Position numbers and translations under genes: made by a program
Notes under the pieces: generated by a model
The model's database searches: none
Told to the model about the DNA's origin: nothing
Seen by the model: only the letters and a program-made list of their open reading frames with translations
Source of the DNA: Streptomyces flaveolus
GTDB taxonomy: Bacteria; Actinomycetota; Actinomycetes; Streptomycetales; Streptomycetaceae
Assembly: GCF_000716535.1 (NCBI RefSeq)
Contig: NZ_JNWV01000028.1
Coordinates: forward strand, 62,001-126,000
DNA: 64,000 nt
Direction of reading: 5' to 3'
Part shown: one piece after another, positions 37,862 through 45,944 of the stretch
Layout: every line of letters starts with the position of its first letter
Numbering within the stretch: the stretch's first letter is position 1

Positions 37862-38035
37862 CTCTGTCTCCTCGTGGGAATTCGGGTCGGGCTGAGCGGG
37901 ACAGAAGAATCATGGCAACAGCCGCCCGAGTTACCCAGACTCCAAATTCAACAGCGTCGGCGAGCCCATCACCACAAACACGATTGCTGTCACCAACAAG
38001 CAGCCGAGCCGGCCCGTGGCCCGTAGCGGCCCGCG

Positions 38036-38081
38036 AAAAAAAGGGGGAAGCCGCGGTGGCGTGGAGCCACCGCGGCTTCCC
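38036..38081 (-). terminator. Strong intrinsic terminator after afsA
   Basis: A perfect 16-bp stem (38045-38060 with 38066-38081, 5-base loop) is followed on the minus strand by CC and seven T residues (38042-38036). It lies 25 bp after the afsA stop. It isolates afsA from the P-loop operon, whose promoter must lie in the comparatively AT-rich stretch 37862-38034. Confidence 0.92.
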
Positions 38082-38106
38082 GGGTGTGGGTGCGCTGCGC
38101 CTGGGG

Positions 38107-39114
38107 TCAGCCGGCGACCGTTCCGATCCGCCGGTCGTGGGGGAGCGGCGGTGCCTGGTCCGGGACGATGCTGGTGATCAGCGTGGTGAAGGCGGTCTGC
38201 CCGTCCTGGACGCCGCTGACGCGCCGCCGTTGCCGGCCGGGCTCGTCCGTCCCGGTGTCGTCCGTGACGATGGCGCACGGCAGGTCGAACTCGACGTAGC
38301 GGTGGAAGACGGTGTCGAGTTCCACCGGGACGGCCGCCAGAGGGGCCGCGTCGGCGTGGGCGGCCTGGATCACGGCCTCCAGCAGGACCATGCCGGGTAT
38401 GTGGTCGTGGGGGTGGTCGAAGAGGATGCGGTGCGTGGTGTCGCTCCGCAGGGCCCACCGGCGCGGTGTGCCGCCCGGACCGGCGGAAGTGCCCGAGGGG
38501 TCCGGCGCGAGCGTCACGTCGCGCGTGTCGGTACGGCCCACCAGCGCGGGTTCGACGGCGGGCCCCGGCGGCAGGGCGCGGGCGAAGGCCGCCTTCGCGT
38601 CGGCGCGAGCGCCGCGCAGTCTGTCGTACAGGGCCGGCGGATAGGCGGTGTAGCCGATGTGGGCGGTGCCCAGCGGCATTCCGTTCCGGGTGGCCTGCAC
38701 CCGGGCGGTGAGCCGGCACACGCCCGACTTGCGCCGGACGACGTCGTCGTGCGTGATCGTCAGCCGGACGACGGACGGGTCCGGGCCGGTGACCAGGGCC
38801 TCGGGCGATGCGGTGCAGGTCAGCCTCTCCCAGCCCATGCGGTAGCCCCGGGGGACACCGAGCCCGAGATGGCTCGCCACGGCCAGGGCCTGGCGGACGC
38901 TCTCGATGAAGAACAGCAGACCGTGCCGGTGCGCAGTGGTGGTGTAGAACGGGTGGTGCGCGGGCCATTCGACGGTCACCGCGTGGGTGCGATCGGTCAC
39001 CGGGTGCCAGTCGGCGACCAGTACCTCGGTGAGGTCGACCTTGCCTGCGTACTGCTTGACGTCGGAGGCAGAGGAGCGGGATGAAACGATTCTCTGCCTG
39101 GTGGGCGTAGCCAT
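38107..39114 (-). CDS. AfsA-family gamma-butyrolactone biosynthesis protein
   Basis: 335 residues with two A-factor hotdog repeats: DLTEVLVADWHPVTDRTHAVTVEWPAHHPFY with HGLLFFIESVRQALAV, and RILFDHPHDHIPGMVLLEAVIQAA with the VHRYVEFDLP-like end. AfsA condenses a beta-ketoacyl group with dihydroxyacetone phosphate to build the hormone skeleton. The ATG at 39114 follows GGGGGA. It is divergent from its probable receptor gene (39245), as in scbA/scbR, sharing a 130-bp regulatory gap. A phosphatase and reductases for later steps could be those in the same island. Confidence 0.9.
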   Translation of the reverse strand: MATPTRQRIVSSRSSASDVKQYAGKVDLTEVLVADWHPVTDRTHAVTVEWPAHHPFYTTTAHRHGLLFFIESVRQALAVASHLGLGVPRGYRMGWERLTCTASPEALVTGPDPSVVRLTITHDDVVRRKSGVCRLTARVQATRNGMPLGTAHIGYTAYPPALYDRLRGARADAKAAFARALPPGPAVEPALVGRTDTRDVTLAPDPSGTSAGPGGTPRRWALRSDTTHRILFDHPHDHIPGMVLLEAVIQAAHADAAPLAAVPVELDTVFHRYVEFDLPCAIVTDDTGTDEPGRQRRRVSGVQDGQTAFTTLITSIVPDQAPPLPHDRRIGTVAG

Positions 39115-39192
39115 CGGAGTCCCCCGAACAAGGTGTCGGCGCGAGTTGCGCAAAGGTGGGTGACAGCGTGGTGCCGGCCGGAGCCACGTCGT

Positions 39193-39212
39193 AAGATAGA
39201 GATAGTTCTTTT
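39193..39212. promoter_or_regulatory. Candidate autoregulatory element between afsA and its receptor
   Basis: AAGATAGAGATAGTTCTTTT is a strikingly AT-rich stretch with partial dyad symmetry (AAGA…TCTT) in otherwise GC-rich DNA. It contains AGATA and GTTCTTTT, both found in known ARE operators of butyrolactone receptors. It lies about 33 bp before the receptor start and is the best candidate for receptor binding here. Confidence 0.45.
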
Positions 39213-39244
39213 TTTTGTCGAGGGTGACTGCGGAGGGCTGGTCG

Positions 39245-39886
39245 ATGGCTGAACTCACGGGCAAGCGGGAGGTCAAGCAGGAGCGCGCGGTGCGCACCCG
39301 TGCGCTCGTCGCGCGCGCCGCCGCCGAAGTGTTCGCGGAGAGCGGCTTCGCCGGTGCGAGCGTCACCAAGATCACGCAGCGGGCCGGCCTGACGCTCGGG
39401 GCGATGTACTTCCACTTCGAGAACAAGGAGGCCCTGGCCCGGGAGATCGTGCGCAGCCAGCCGGACCGCGTGACGCCGCCGCACGAGTCCCGGGGCCTCC
39501 AGCATGCGATCGACATCACCTTGACATGGGCACACAAGCTCCTTGACGATCCCTTCCTGCTGGCCGGCGCTCGCCTCGTCATGGAGCAGGACCTGTTCAT
39601 CGGTCCGGAGGAGAACTCGCACCAGCAGTGGACCGAGGTGATGGGGCAGGACCTGGCCCTCGCCCAGAAGGAGCGTGAGGTTCGCGCCAACGTCGACGTG
39701 AACGCGGTGGCACGCCTGATCGTCAACGCGTGCACCGGCGCACAGATGCATGCCCACCTGGAGAGCGGTCGTCGGGACCTGCCCCAGCGAGTGACGGAGA
39801 TGTGGAACGTGCTGCTGCCCACCATCGCCACCCCGAGCGCGCTGAACCGCATGCAACTGGACGAGTCGCGCGGGAAGTCCGCGTGA
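39245..39886 (+). CDS. TetR-family gamma-butyrolactone receptor (ScbR/ArpA-like)
   Basis: 213 residues. The DNA-binding region is RTRALVARAAAEVFAESGFAGASVTKITQRAGLTLGAMYFHFENKEALA, the pattern typical of ArpA/ScbR receptors. The ATG at 39245 is chosen because GGAGGG lies about 9 bases upstream; a TTG at 39215 would extend it. The ligand-binding half follows to residue 213. Its stop overlaps the next start (GTGA), and it is divergent from afsA, so it probably represses both until the hormone accumulates. Confidence 0.85.
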   Translation: MAELTGKREVKQERAVRTRALVARAAAEVFAESGFAGASVTKITQRAGLTLGAMYFHFENKEALAREIVRSQPDRVTPPHESRGLQHAIDITLTWAHKLLDDPFLLAGARLVMEQDLFIGPEENSHQQWTEVMGQDLALAQKEREVRANVDVNAVARLIVNACTGAQMHAHLESGRRDLPQRVTEMWNVLLPTIATPSALNRMQLDESRGKSA

Positions 39887-40803
39887 CGACACCCGGCACG
39901 CCCGCCCGGTCCCGCACCGGCGAACCCGCCACCGGGACCGCCGGCCCGAGGATCGTCGTCACCGGTGCCACGGGAGCCGTCGGACGTCATGTGGCACGGC
40001 TCCTCGCGCAGCGCGCACCGGCACGGCACAGCCTGTTCGTGCGGGACCCGGGCAAGGCCGCGGCGCTCGGACTGCCCGGCCCGGCCGTCCGGGGCGACTA
40101 CACGGACCTGGAGTCGCTGCGCCGCGCGTTCGACGGCGCCGACGCCGTCTTCGTGGTCACGGCGAACCCGCTGCGGCCGGAGGACGACGAGCGCGTCCTG
40201 GCCGCCGCCCGCGCCGGCGGGGTGCGGCACGCCGTGAAGCTCTCCTGGTGCGGTGTCGCCGACCCGGGCGCCGACGACCTGGTCGCCCGCTGGAACCGGC
40301 GGAGCGAGGAACTGCTGCGCGACAGCGGGCTGTCCTGGACCGTGCTGCGCATCCGCACGCCGATGTCGAACGCGCTCGCCTGGGCGCCGTCCATCCGCGA
40401 CCGGGGCGCCGTACGGGCCTTCGGCGGCGCGGCGCGCACGGCCTGTGTCGACCCGAGGGACGTCGCCATGGCGGCGGTCGCGGCGCTGACGGATCCTCAG
40501 CACCTGGGCCGCACCTACGCGTTGGCGGGCCCGGAAGCACTGTCACCGCGCGAGCAGACCGGTGTCCTCGCCGAAGTCCTCGGCAGGCACCTGGCGTTCG
40601 AGGAGATCGCGGAGGAAGAGGCCCGCGCCGGCTGGAGCCGCCGGTACGGCGAGCGGATCGCCGACGCCCTGGTGTCCGGCGCACGACGGCGAGCCGGGGG
40701 AGCGGCCGCCGCGTGTGACGACGGCACGCTGGCGCGGCTGCTCGGAAGGCGACCGCGGACCTTCCGGGAATGGGCCACCGATCACGCCCGGGAGTTCATC
40801 TGA
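39883..40803 (+). CDS. NmrA-like NAD(P)-binding reductase
   Basis: 306 residues with an early VVTGATGAVGRHVARLLAQ, DAVFVVTANP and a substrate lobe GRTYALAGPEALSPREQ. Members reduce small carbonyls or sense NADP(H). The GTG at 39883 overlaps the receptor stop, so it is coupled to it. In butyrolactone loci a reductase completes the hormone; this is a candidate, although it is closer to NmrA/atypical SDR than to ScbB-type enzymes. Confidence 0.78.
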   Translation: MTTPGTPARSRTGEPATGTAGPRIVVTGATGAVGRHVARLLAQRAPARHSLFVRDPGKAAALGLPGPAVRGDYTDLESLRRAFDGADAVFVVTANPLRPEDDERVLAAARAGGVRHAVKLSWCGVADPGADDLVARWNRRSEELLRDSGLSWTVLRIRTPMSNALAWAPSIRDRGAVRAFGGAARTACVDPRDVAMAAVAALTDPQHLGRTYALAGPEALSPREQTGVLAEVLGRHLAFEEIAEEEARAGWSRRYGERIADALVSGARRRAGGAAAACDDGTLARLLGRRPRTFREWATDHAREFI

Positions 40804-40878
40804 CTCAGGCATGACAAGGAGGGGCCGGTTCGGCGGGGACCGAACCGGTTGTCCGGAGACAACGGGGAGGGGAACGAC

Positions 40879-41631
40879 GTGTTCACGGGCAAGACGGTCA
40901 TGATCACGGGGGCGTCCAGCGGCATCGGCGCCGCGACGGCCCGCCATCTCGCGGCGCAGGGGGCGGCGGTCGTCCTCATGGCGCGGCGCGAGGAGAAGCT
41001 GGAGAAGCTGGCGGCGGAGATCGGTGCGGAGGGGGGCCGGGCGCTGCCGTGCCCGGGTGACGTCACTTCGGCGGAGGACGTGCGCCGTGTCGTCGACACC
41101 GCCGTCTCCTCGTTCGGTTCCCTGGACGCGGCGTTCAACAACGCCGGCTGGGGGACGGCGGGCGTGCGGCTGCACGAGCTGCCCGACGAAGTCTACGACC
41201 AGATCATGGACGTCAACGTGCGCGGCGGATGGAACTGCATGCGCTACCAGATCCCGGCGATGCTCGCCCACCAGGGCGGCACCATCGTCAACACCTCCAG
41301 CACGGCGGGGCAGTTCGCCACCGGGGCCGCGGCTCCGTACGTCGCCGCCAAGCACGCGCTGATCGGTCTGACGAGGGCGGCGGCGGCCGAGTACGGCGAC
41401 CAGGGCATCCGGGTCAACGCCCTGGTCGTCGGCACCACGCGGACGGAACTGATGGAGGCGGTGATCGAGCGGTACCCCGAGGTGGAGACCCAGGGCGTCT
41501 CCCGCGCCATCCAGCGGCGCATGGCCGACCCCCTGGAGATCGCCCGAGCCGCCGCCTGGCTCCTCAGCGACCAGTCGTCCTTCGTCACCGGCGCGGCCGT
41601 CCCGGTCGACGGAGGCTGTAGCGCGGTCTGA
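40879..41631 (+). CDS. Short-chain dehydrogenase/reductase
   Basis: 250 residues. TGASSGIG is the cofactor motif, NNAGWG the structural motif, and the catalytic Ser-Tyr-Lys are in NTSSTAGQ and PYVAAKHA. FVTGAAVPVDGG ends it. The GTG at 40879 is preferred because GGGGAGGGG sits just upstream. It is 75 bp after the NmrA-like gene in the same direction and may share its transcript; a role in hormone or product tailoring is possible. Confidence 0.87.
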   Translation: MFTGKTVMITGASSGIGAATARHLAAQGAAVVLMARREEKLEKLAAEIGAEGGRALPCPGDVTSAEDVRRVVDTAVSSFGSLDAAFNNAGWGTAGVRLHELPDEVYDQIMDVNVRGGWNCMRYQIPAMLAHQGGTIVNTSSTAGQFATGAAAPYVAAKHALIGLTRAAAAEYGDQGIRVNALVVGTTRTELMEAVIERYPEVETQGVSRAIQRRMADPLEIARAAAWLLSDQSSFVTGAAVPVDGGCSAV

Positions 41632-41829
41632 CGGACCCGGTCCCGGCTCACCCGACGCGCGGCGGTCAACGAGCGTCCGGCAACGGCAGTCGACCGGATG
41701 ACCGCCGTGCACGGGGCGCCGGCCGACGGCGGCCGCGGTGGGCGAGTGGCTGTGGTGCCGGGTGCCGGCCGATGGGCGGCCGGGCGGGTGGCCGTGGCGT
41801 CATCGCGCCCGGTGCGCCCGCGGGGCCGT

Positions 41830-42459
41830 TCAGCCCGGCCCGTCCCCCGCCTGGGCCGCGTCCACCGCGTTGCCGATCAGGCCGGTCAACAGGACGGCCC
41901 AGACCGCGTTCAGCCGGGCGAGGTGGGAGGCGCAGCCCTCGGTGGGCTGGGGTGAGTCCAGCACGCCCAGGATCAGGTACCGCAGGAGCAGCGCCACGAT
42001 CTCGGGGTCGACACCGGTGCGCAGCTCCTTCTCCCGGCTCGCCTGGTCCAGCAGGCCGCGTACGTCGGGCAGCCAGGAGTCGGTCCAGTCCGCGGGACCG
42101 GGCGCCCCTTCCCGGGTCAGCCGGCCGGCGGCCCGCACGGTCGGCTCCTCGCAGAGCAGGGCCGCCACGGTGTGCGAGATGCGGATGACCCGCTGGAGGA
42201 GCGGGTGGTCGGGCTCCTCCAGCGGCTCCGCGCCGGTGCGTGCCACCGCCTCGCGGGTGATCTCCGACCCCCGGGCGTGCACGTCTTCCGCCAGGGCCGG
42301 CTTGGTGGGGAAGTGGAAGGTCAGGGCGCCCATGGTGACGCCGGCGGACCTGCTGATGCGCTGGAGCGACGTACCGCTGTACCCCTGCAGGGAGAACTCC
42401 CTGGCAGCCGCCTCCAGTAGACGCCCTCGCGTCCGCTCGGCCCGCTCCTGACTGACCAT
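41830..42459 (-). CDS. TetR-family regulator (second butyrolactone-receptor-like)
   Basis: 209 residues. RLLEAAAREFSLQGYSGTSLQRISRSAGVTMGALTFHFPTKPALAEDVHARG is again the ArpA/ScbR-type DNA-binding region, so it is probably a receptor or pseudo-receptor paralogue. The ATG at 42459 has AGGAG upstream; the long 5' extension to 42630 is not needed. It is the only leftward gene in this part and is divergent from the XRE gene across an AT-rich 290-bp gap. Confidence 0.82.
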   Translation of the reverse strand: MVSQERAERTRGRLLEAAAREFSLQGYSGTSLQRISRSAGVTMGALTFHFPTKPALAEDVHARGSEITREAVARTGAEPLEEPDHPLLQRVIRISHTVAALLCEEPTVRAAGRLTREGAPGPADWTDSWLPDVRGLLDQASREKELRTGVDPEIVALLLRYLILGVLDSPQPTEGCASHLARLNAVWAVLLTGLIGNAVDAAQAGDGPG

Positions 42460-42528
42460 GCTCCTGGCCTCCGCACGTTCGGTGGGCTGTTCCCGCGGCT
42501 GCGGAGACCCGCACGCCCGTCGAACAAT

Positions 42529-42544
42529 GATAGCGCTCGTTATC
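42529..42544. promoter_or_regulatory. Candidate operator upstream of the second TetR gene
   Basis: GATAGCGCTCGTTATC is an imperfect dyad (12 of 16 positions symmetric), 70 bp before the TetR start, with GATA/TATC ends like butyrolactone-receptor sites. The rest of the gap (42630-42700) is AT-rich, with GTAAAAATAAAAAATATTAC and AATAACGGTACCTATTAT, and probably holds the XRE promoter. Confidence 0.45.
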
Positions 42545-42749
42545 TTTATGTGTGGTACGTCCGGCCGCAACCCCATGGTCAGCAAGGTGGCGGGAACAGA
42601 CCGGGCCGGACCCTCTCTCTCGACGGTCAAGGATCAGTAAAAATAAAAAATATTACTCTCTTCCAGCCTCAGGAAAAATAACGGTACCTATTATGTTGTG
42701 AGCGCACCGAGACGGGGGGCGCGAACGTTGTACACGGAGGAGGGGCACC

Positions 42750-43718
42750 ATGATGACTGGTACTGGATCTCCGGCATCCGGCGTCGCGTTGTCAGTGATC
42801 CGCCGCAAGCGCCGGGAGGCGATGCCCGCCCCGCGGCGGGATGCCGTCCAGGCTCCGGCGCCGGCCAAGCCGGCCGACCTGAGGTTCGCCGAACTCGGCA
42901 GCTTCCTGGCGGCCCGGCGTGCGGAGGTCACTCCGGAGCAGGTCGGGCTGCCGGGCGGAGGATCCCGCCGGCTGAGCGGTCTGCGCCGCGAGGAGGTGGC
43001 CATGCTGGCGGGTATCGGGGCGTCCTGGTACGCGTGGATCGAGCAGGGGAGGGCGAAGAACGTCTCCCCGGAGATCCTCGCGGCCATCGCCGGTGTCCTG
43101 CGGCTGGACGAGGCGCAGTGTCTGTACGTGATGCGGCTGGCCGGCTACACCGCACCCCGCCGCCCCCGGGCCGGCGTGGAGGACGACGATCCGCTCGGCG
43201 CCGGGATCGTCGACGACTTCCTGCCCGGCCCGGCGTACTTCCTGGACCGCTACTGGGACATCACGGCCGCCAACATCGCCGCCGAGCGTCTGCTGGGCGT
43301 CGAAGGAGGACACTCGAACTACTTGGAGACGCTCTTCCTCGACCAGGGCGCCCGGAGCCGGTTCCCCCTGTGGGAGCGCGACGCGGCCGACGCGGTGGCC
43401 CGGTTCCGCACACAGAGCGGCGAGTTCCTGGGCGATCCACGGCTCGCCTCCCTCGTGGGCCGCCTGCGCGAACGCAGTCCGTTCTTCGCCGACCTGTGGG
43501 ACCAGCACCGCATCAGCGACGGGTCGGGCATCACCCAGGTGGTGCGCCATCCCGGCCTGGGGCAGGTGTCCCTGAACCAGGTCTGTCTCGACCTGTCCTG
43601 CCGGCCGGGTCGCCAACTGATCCTGCTCCGGCCGCACTCGGGCGGTGACGCCGAACGGATCGGCCACTGGATCCGGGAGGTGTCACCGGCCTTCTCCGTC
43701 TCCGCGGTGCCTGCCTGA
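42750..43718 (+). CDS. XRE-family regulator with MmyB-like domain
   Basis: 322 residues. About 45 extra N-terminal residues precede the helix-turn-helix (LRREEVAMLAGIGASWYAWIEQGRAKNVSPEILAAIAGVLRL), followed by the MmyB-like domain (RYWDITAANIAAERLLGV … HPGLGQVSLNQVCLDL). The start is ATG 42750 or the next ATG; a GGAGGAGGGG site is just upstream. Its target is not obvious, as no reductase is divergent here; it may act on the adjoining biosynthetic region. Confidence 0.82.
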   Translation: MMTGTGSPASGVALSVIRRKRREAMPAPRRDAVQAPAPAKPADLRFAELGSFLAARRAEVTPEQVGLPGGGSRRLSGLRREEVAMLAGIGASWYAWIEQGRAKNVSPEILAAIAGVLRLDEAQCLYVMRLAGYTAPRRPRAGVEDDDPLGAGIVDDFLPGPAYFLDRYWDITAANIAAERLLGVEGGHSNYLETLFLDQGARSRFPLWERDAADAVARFRTQSGEFLGDPRLASLVGRLRERSPFFADLWDQHRISDGSGITQVVRHPGLGQVSLNQVCLDLSCRPGRQLILLRPHSGGDAERIGHWIREVSPAFSVSAVPA

Positions 43719-43752
43719 CCGGCCGTCCGAACGGCTGCCGGTGCGTGGTCGC

Positions 43753-44175
43753 TCAGTCGGCGGCCCGGGCCAGCAGGTCGCGCAGGGTCGTCTGCTCCTC
43801 GTCGGTGAGCCGCCCGATCGGCGAGTCCACCTGGAGCTGCTTGACGACCTTCCTGCGCAGCGCCGCCCCCTCGGGTGTCAGGTGCAGCAGCTTGGCGCGC
43901 CGGTCGGTCGGGTGCGGCCGGCGCTCCAGCAGGCCCATGGCCTCCAGCCGGTCCGCGACGAACGTCGCGTTCGACGCCTCGCAGTGCATCCGCCGGGCCA
44001 GTTCCCGCAGGGTCCGCGGCTCGGGCAGCTCGCGCAGGGCGACCGCCTGCGCCGAGGTGAGCCCGAACCGGTCGGAGACCTGCCGGGTGTGCCGTTCGAT
44101 CGCCTGTGACAGGGCGTTGACCAGGCTGCACACGTCGCCGTCTGCGAGCCGGCCGGGGGTGTTCGAGTGCGCCAT
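43753..44175 (-). CDS. MarR-family repressor
   Basis: 140 residues with a winged helix (PRTLRELARRMHCEASNATFVADRLEAMGLLERRPHPTDRRAKLLHLTPEG). The ATG at 44175 (MAHSNTPGR) is preferred; the open frame reaches 44274. It is divergent from a DHA2 exporter across 245 bp, the usual arrangement for self- and pump-control. The gap contains an inverted repeat at 44289-44318. Confidence 0.88.
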   Translation of the reverse strand: MAHSNTPGRLADGDVCSLVNALSQAIERHTRQVSDRFGLTSAQAVALRELPEPRTLRELARRMHCEASNATFVADRLEAMGLLERRPHPTDRRAKLLHLTPEGAALRRKVVKQLQVDSPIGRLTDEEQTTLRDLLARAAD

Positions 44176-44288
44176 GTCGTCATCGTACCCGGCGGCCTCG
44201 CACACGCGGCCGGTCGGATCGTGCGAGTTGGAAACATCCGAACTCGGCCTTCCCTTGCGGAAGTTGCCCGCCAAGCCCTAGCTTCGGA

Positions 44289-44318
44289 CTCGGATAGTTC
44301 GAGCTAGTAGTATCCGAG
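44289..44318. promoter_or_regulatory. Inverted repeat, probable MarR operator
   Basis: CTCGGATA at 44289-44296 and its exact complement TATCCGAG at 44311-44318 flank 14 bases. A direct repeat (CGAGCTAGNAGTATC, twice, from about 44300) overlaps it. The site lies about 105 bp before the exporter ATG. Confidence 0.6.
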
Positions 44319-44420
44319 CTAGAAGTATCTCTGGCTCGGTGGCCCGCCGGACGGATCCGCCGTCCGGTCCGGCCCGTCCCTTCCCTGCCTTCCGCTCTAT
44401 TCAGAGAGGTACTCAGAGCC

Positions 44421-45866
44421 ATGACTTCGTCTGGTTCCGCGCGTCACAAAGGGCTCATCCTGGCGGCCCTGGCGCTGGCCCAGCTGATCATCGCCCTGGA
44501 CTACAGCATCGTGTTCGTCGCCCTTCCGGACATCGGTTCCGGCGTGGGCTTCTCGGACCAGCAGCTCCAGTGGGTGATCGGCGCGTACGCCGTCGCGTTC
44601 GGCGGCTTCCTGCTGCTCGGCGGTCGCATGTCCGACCTGCTCGGCCGGCGCCGGATGTTCCTGACCGGCCTGGCGCTCTATGCGCTCGCCTCCGTGCTCG
44701 GAGGTCTGGCCTCGGACCCCTGGGTCCTGGTCGCCGCTCGAGCGGTGCAGGGCATCGGCGGCGCCTTCCTCGCACCGGCCACCCTGTCCCTGCTCACCGG
44801 CAACTTCGAGGAGGGGCCCGAGCGCAACCGGGCCCTGGGCGTGTGGGGTGCCACCGGCAGCAGCGGCATGGTGGTCGGCTCGCTGCTGGGCGGTGTGCTG
44901 ACGCAGGCGTTCGGCTGGGCCGCGGTGTTCTTCGTCAACGTCCCCCTCGCCCTGGGCGTCGCGCTGCTCGGACTCCGGGCGATCCCCGCCGACCAGCCGA
45001 CCGAGCGCCGGCAGGGCTTCGACCTGCCCGGCGGCATCACCGTCACCGGCGGTGCCCTGCTGCTGGTCTTCGCTCTCGTGCAGGGGCCCGAGGCCGGCTG
45101 GGCCGCGCCCGTCACCCTGGTCAGCTTCGTCGCCGCGGCGGCCCTGATCGTCGGCTTCGTCGTCATCGAGTCGCGCACCGCCGACCCGCTGGTGCCGCTG
45201 CGGGTGTTCTCCTTCCGCAGCCTGCGCCTCGGTTCCATGATCACGTTCGCGTTCATGGCGACCTTCGGTGCGAGCGCGTACTTCATCACCCTCGCGCTGC
45301 AGACCGTGCGCGACTGGAGCGCCCTGGCCACCGGCCTGGCCTTCATCCTGCCGTGCGCCTGCATCCTCGTCGGCACCGTGATCGGCGGCAAGATGTCCAC
45401 CGCGATCGGCGTGCGCAGCACCCTGGTCATCGGCCTGGTCGTCGGCGCGATCGGTACGGCGGTGTTCGCCGCCTTCCTCGGCAACGGCTCGACGTACGCG
45501 CAGATGGTCCCCGGCATCGTGATCTTCAGCATCGCGCAGGGCGTGATCTGGACCGCCATGTTCTCCGCGGCGACCACGGGTGTCGAGGAGAAGCTCCAGG
45601 GCCTGGCGTCCGGCCTGGCAACCAGCGGTCAGCAGGTCGGTGCCGCCGTGGGCCTGGCCGTGCTGGTCGCCGTCTCCAACGCGGTCAGCGGCTCCGACCC
45701 GGCCCCGGCCGAGCTGTCCGACGGGCTCCAGGCGGCCACCTTCACCTCGGCCGTGCTGATCCTGCTCACCGTCGGCCTGGCGCTGGCGCTGCCGAAGCCG
45801 GCCGCGGCCGTCAAGGAGACGCCGGTACCGGCCGAGACCCCCGTCCGGGCCAACGAGGCGGTCTGA
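44421..45866 (+). CDS. DHA2-family MFS exporter
   Basis: 481 residues with 14 predicted membrane segments. LDYSIVFVALPDIG, GGRMSDLLGRRRMF and the motif-C region GATGSSGMVVGSLLGGVL are typical of the EmrB/QacA drug:H+ antiporters. It probably exports the island's product or protects against a toxin, under MarR control. It begins the rightward string that leads to the hydrolase. Confidence 0.9.
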   Translation: MTSSGSARHKGLILAALALAQLIIALDYSIVFVALPDIGSGVGFSDQQLQWVIGAYAVAFGGFLLLGGRMSDLLGRRRMFLTGLALYALASVLGGLASDPWVLVAARAVQGIGGAFLAPATLSLLTGNFEEGPERNRALGVWGATGSSGMVVGSLLGGVLTQAFGWAAVFFVNVPLALGVALLGLRAIPADQPTERRQGFDLPGGITVTGGALLLVFALVQGPEAGWAAPVTLVSFVAAAALIVGFVVIESRTADPLVPLRVFSFRSLRLGSMITFAFMATFGASAYFITLALQTVRDWSALATGLAFILPCACILVGTVIGGKMSTAIGVRSTLVIGLVVGAIGTAVFAAFLGNGSTYAQMVPGIVIFSIAQGVIWTAMFSAATTGVEEKLQGLASGLATSGQQVGAAVGLAVLVAVSNAVSGSDPAPAELSDGLQAATFTSAVLILLTVGLALALPKPAAAVKETPVPAETPVRANEAV

Positions 45867-45944
45867 CGGGTCCGCCCGGTGGGGCCGGACACCGGTTCCG
45901 GCCTGCCGGGCGGCCACGACGACGTCACCCATCGAAGGATCACC

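Noticed and set aside
41632..41829. Open frames between the SDR and the second TetR gene
   Set aside because: They are extensions antisense to the TetR gene; the 198-bp gap shows no start with a ribosome site or any recognised domain.
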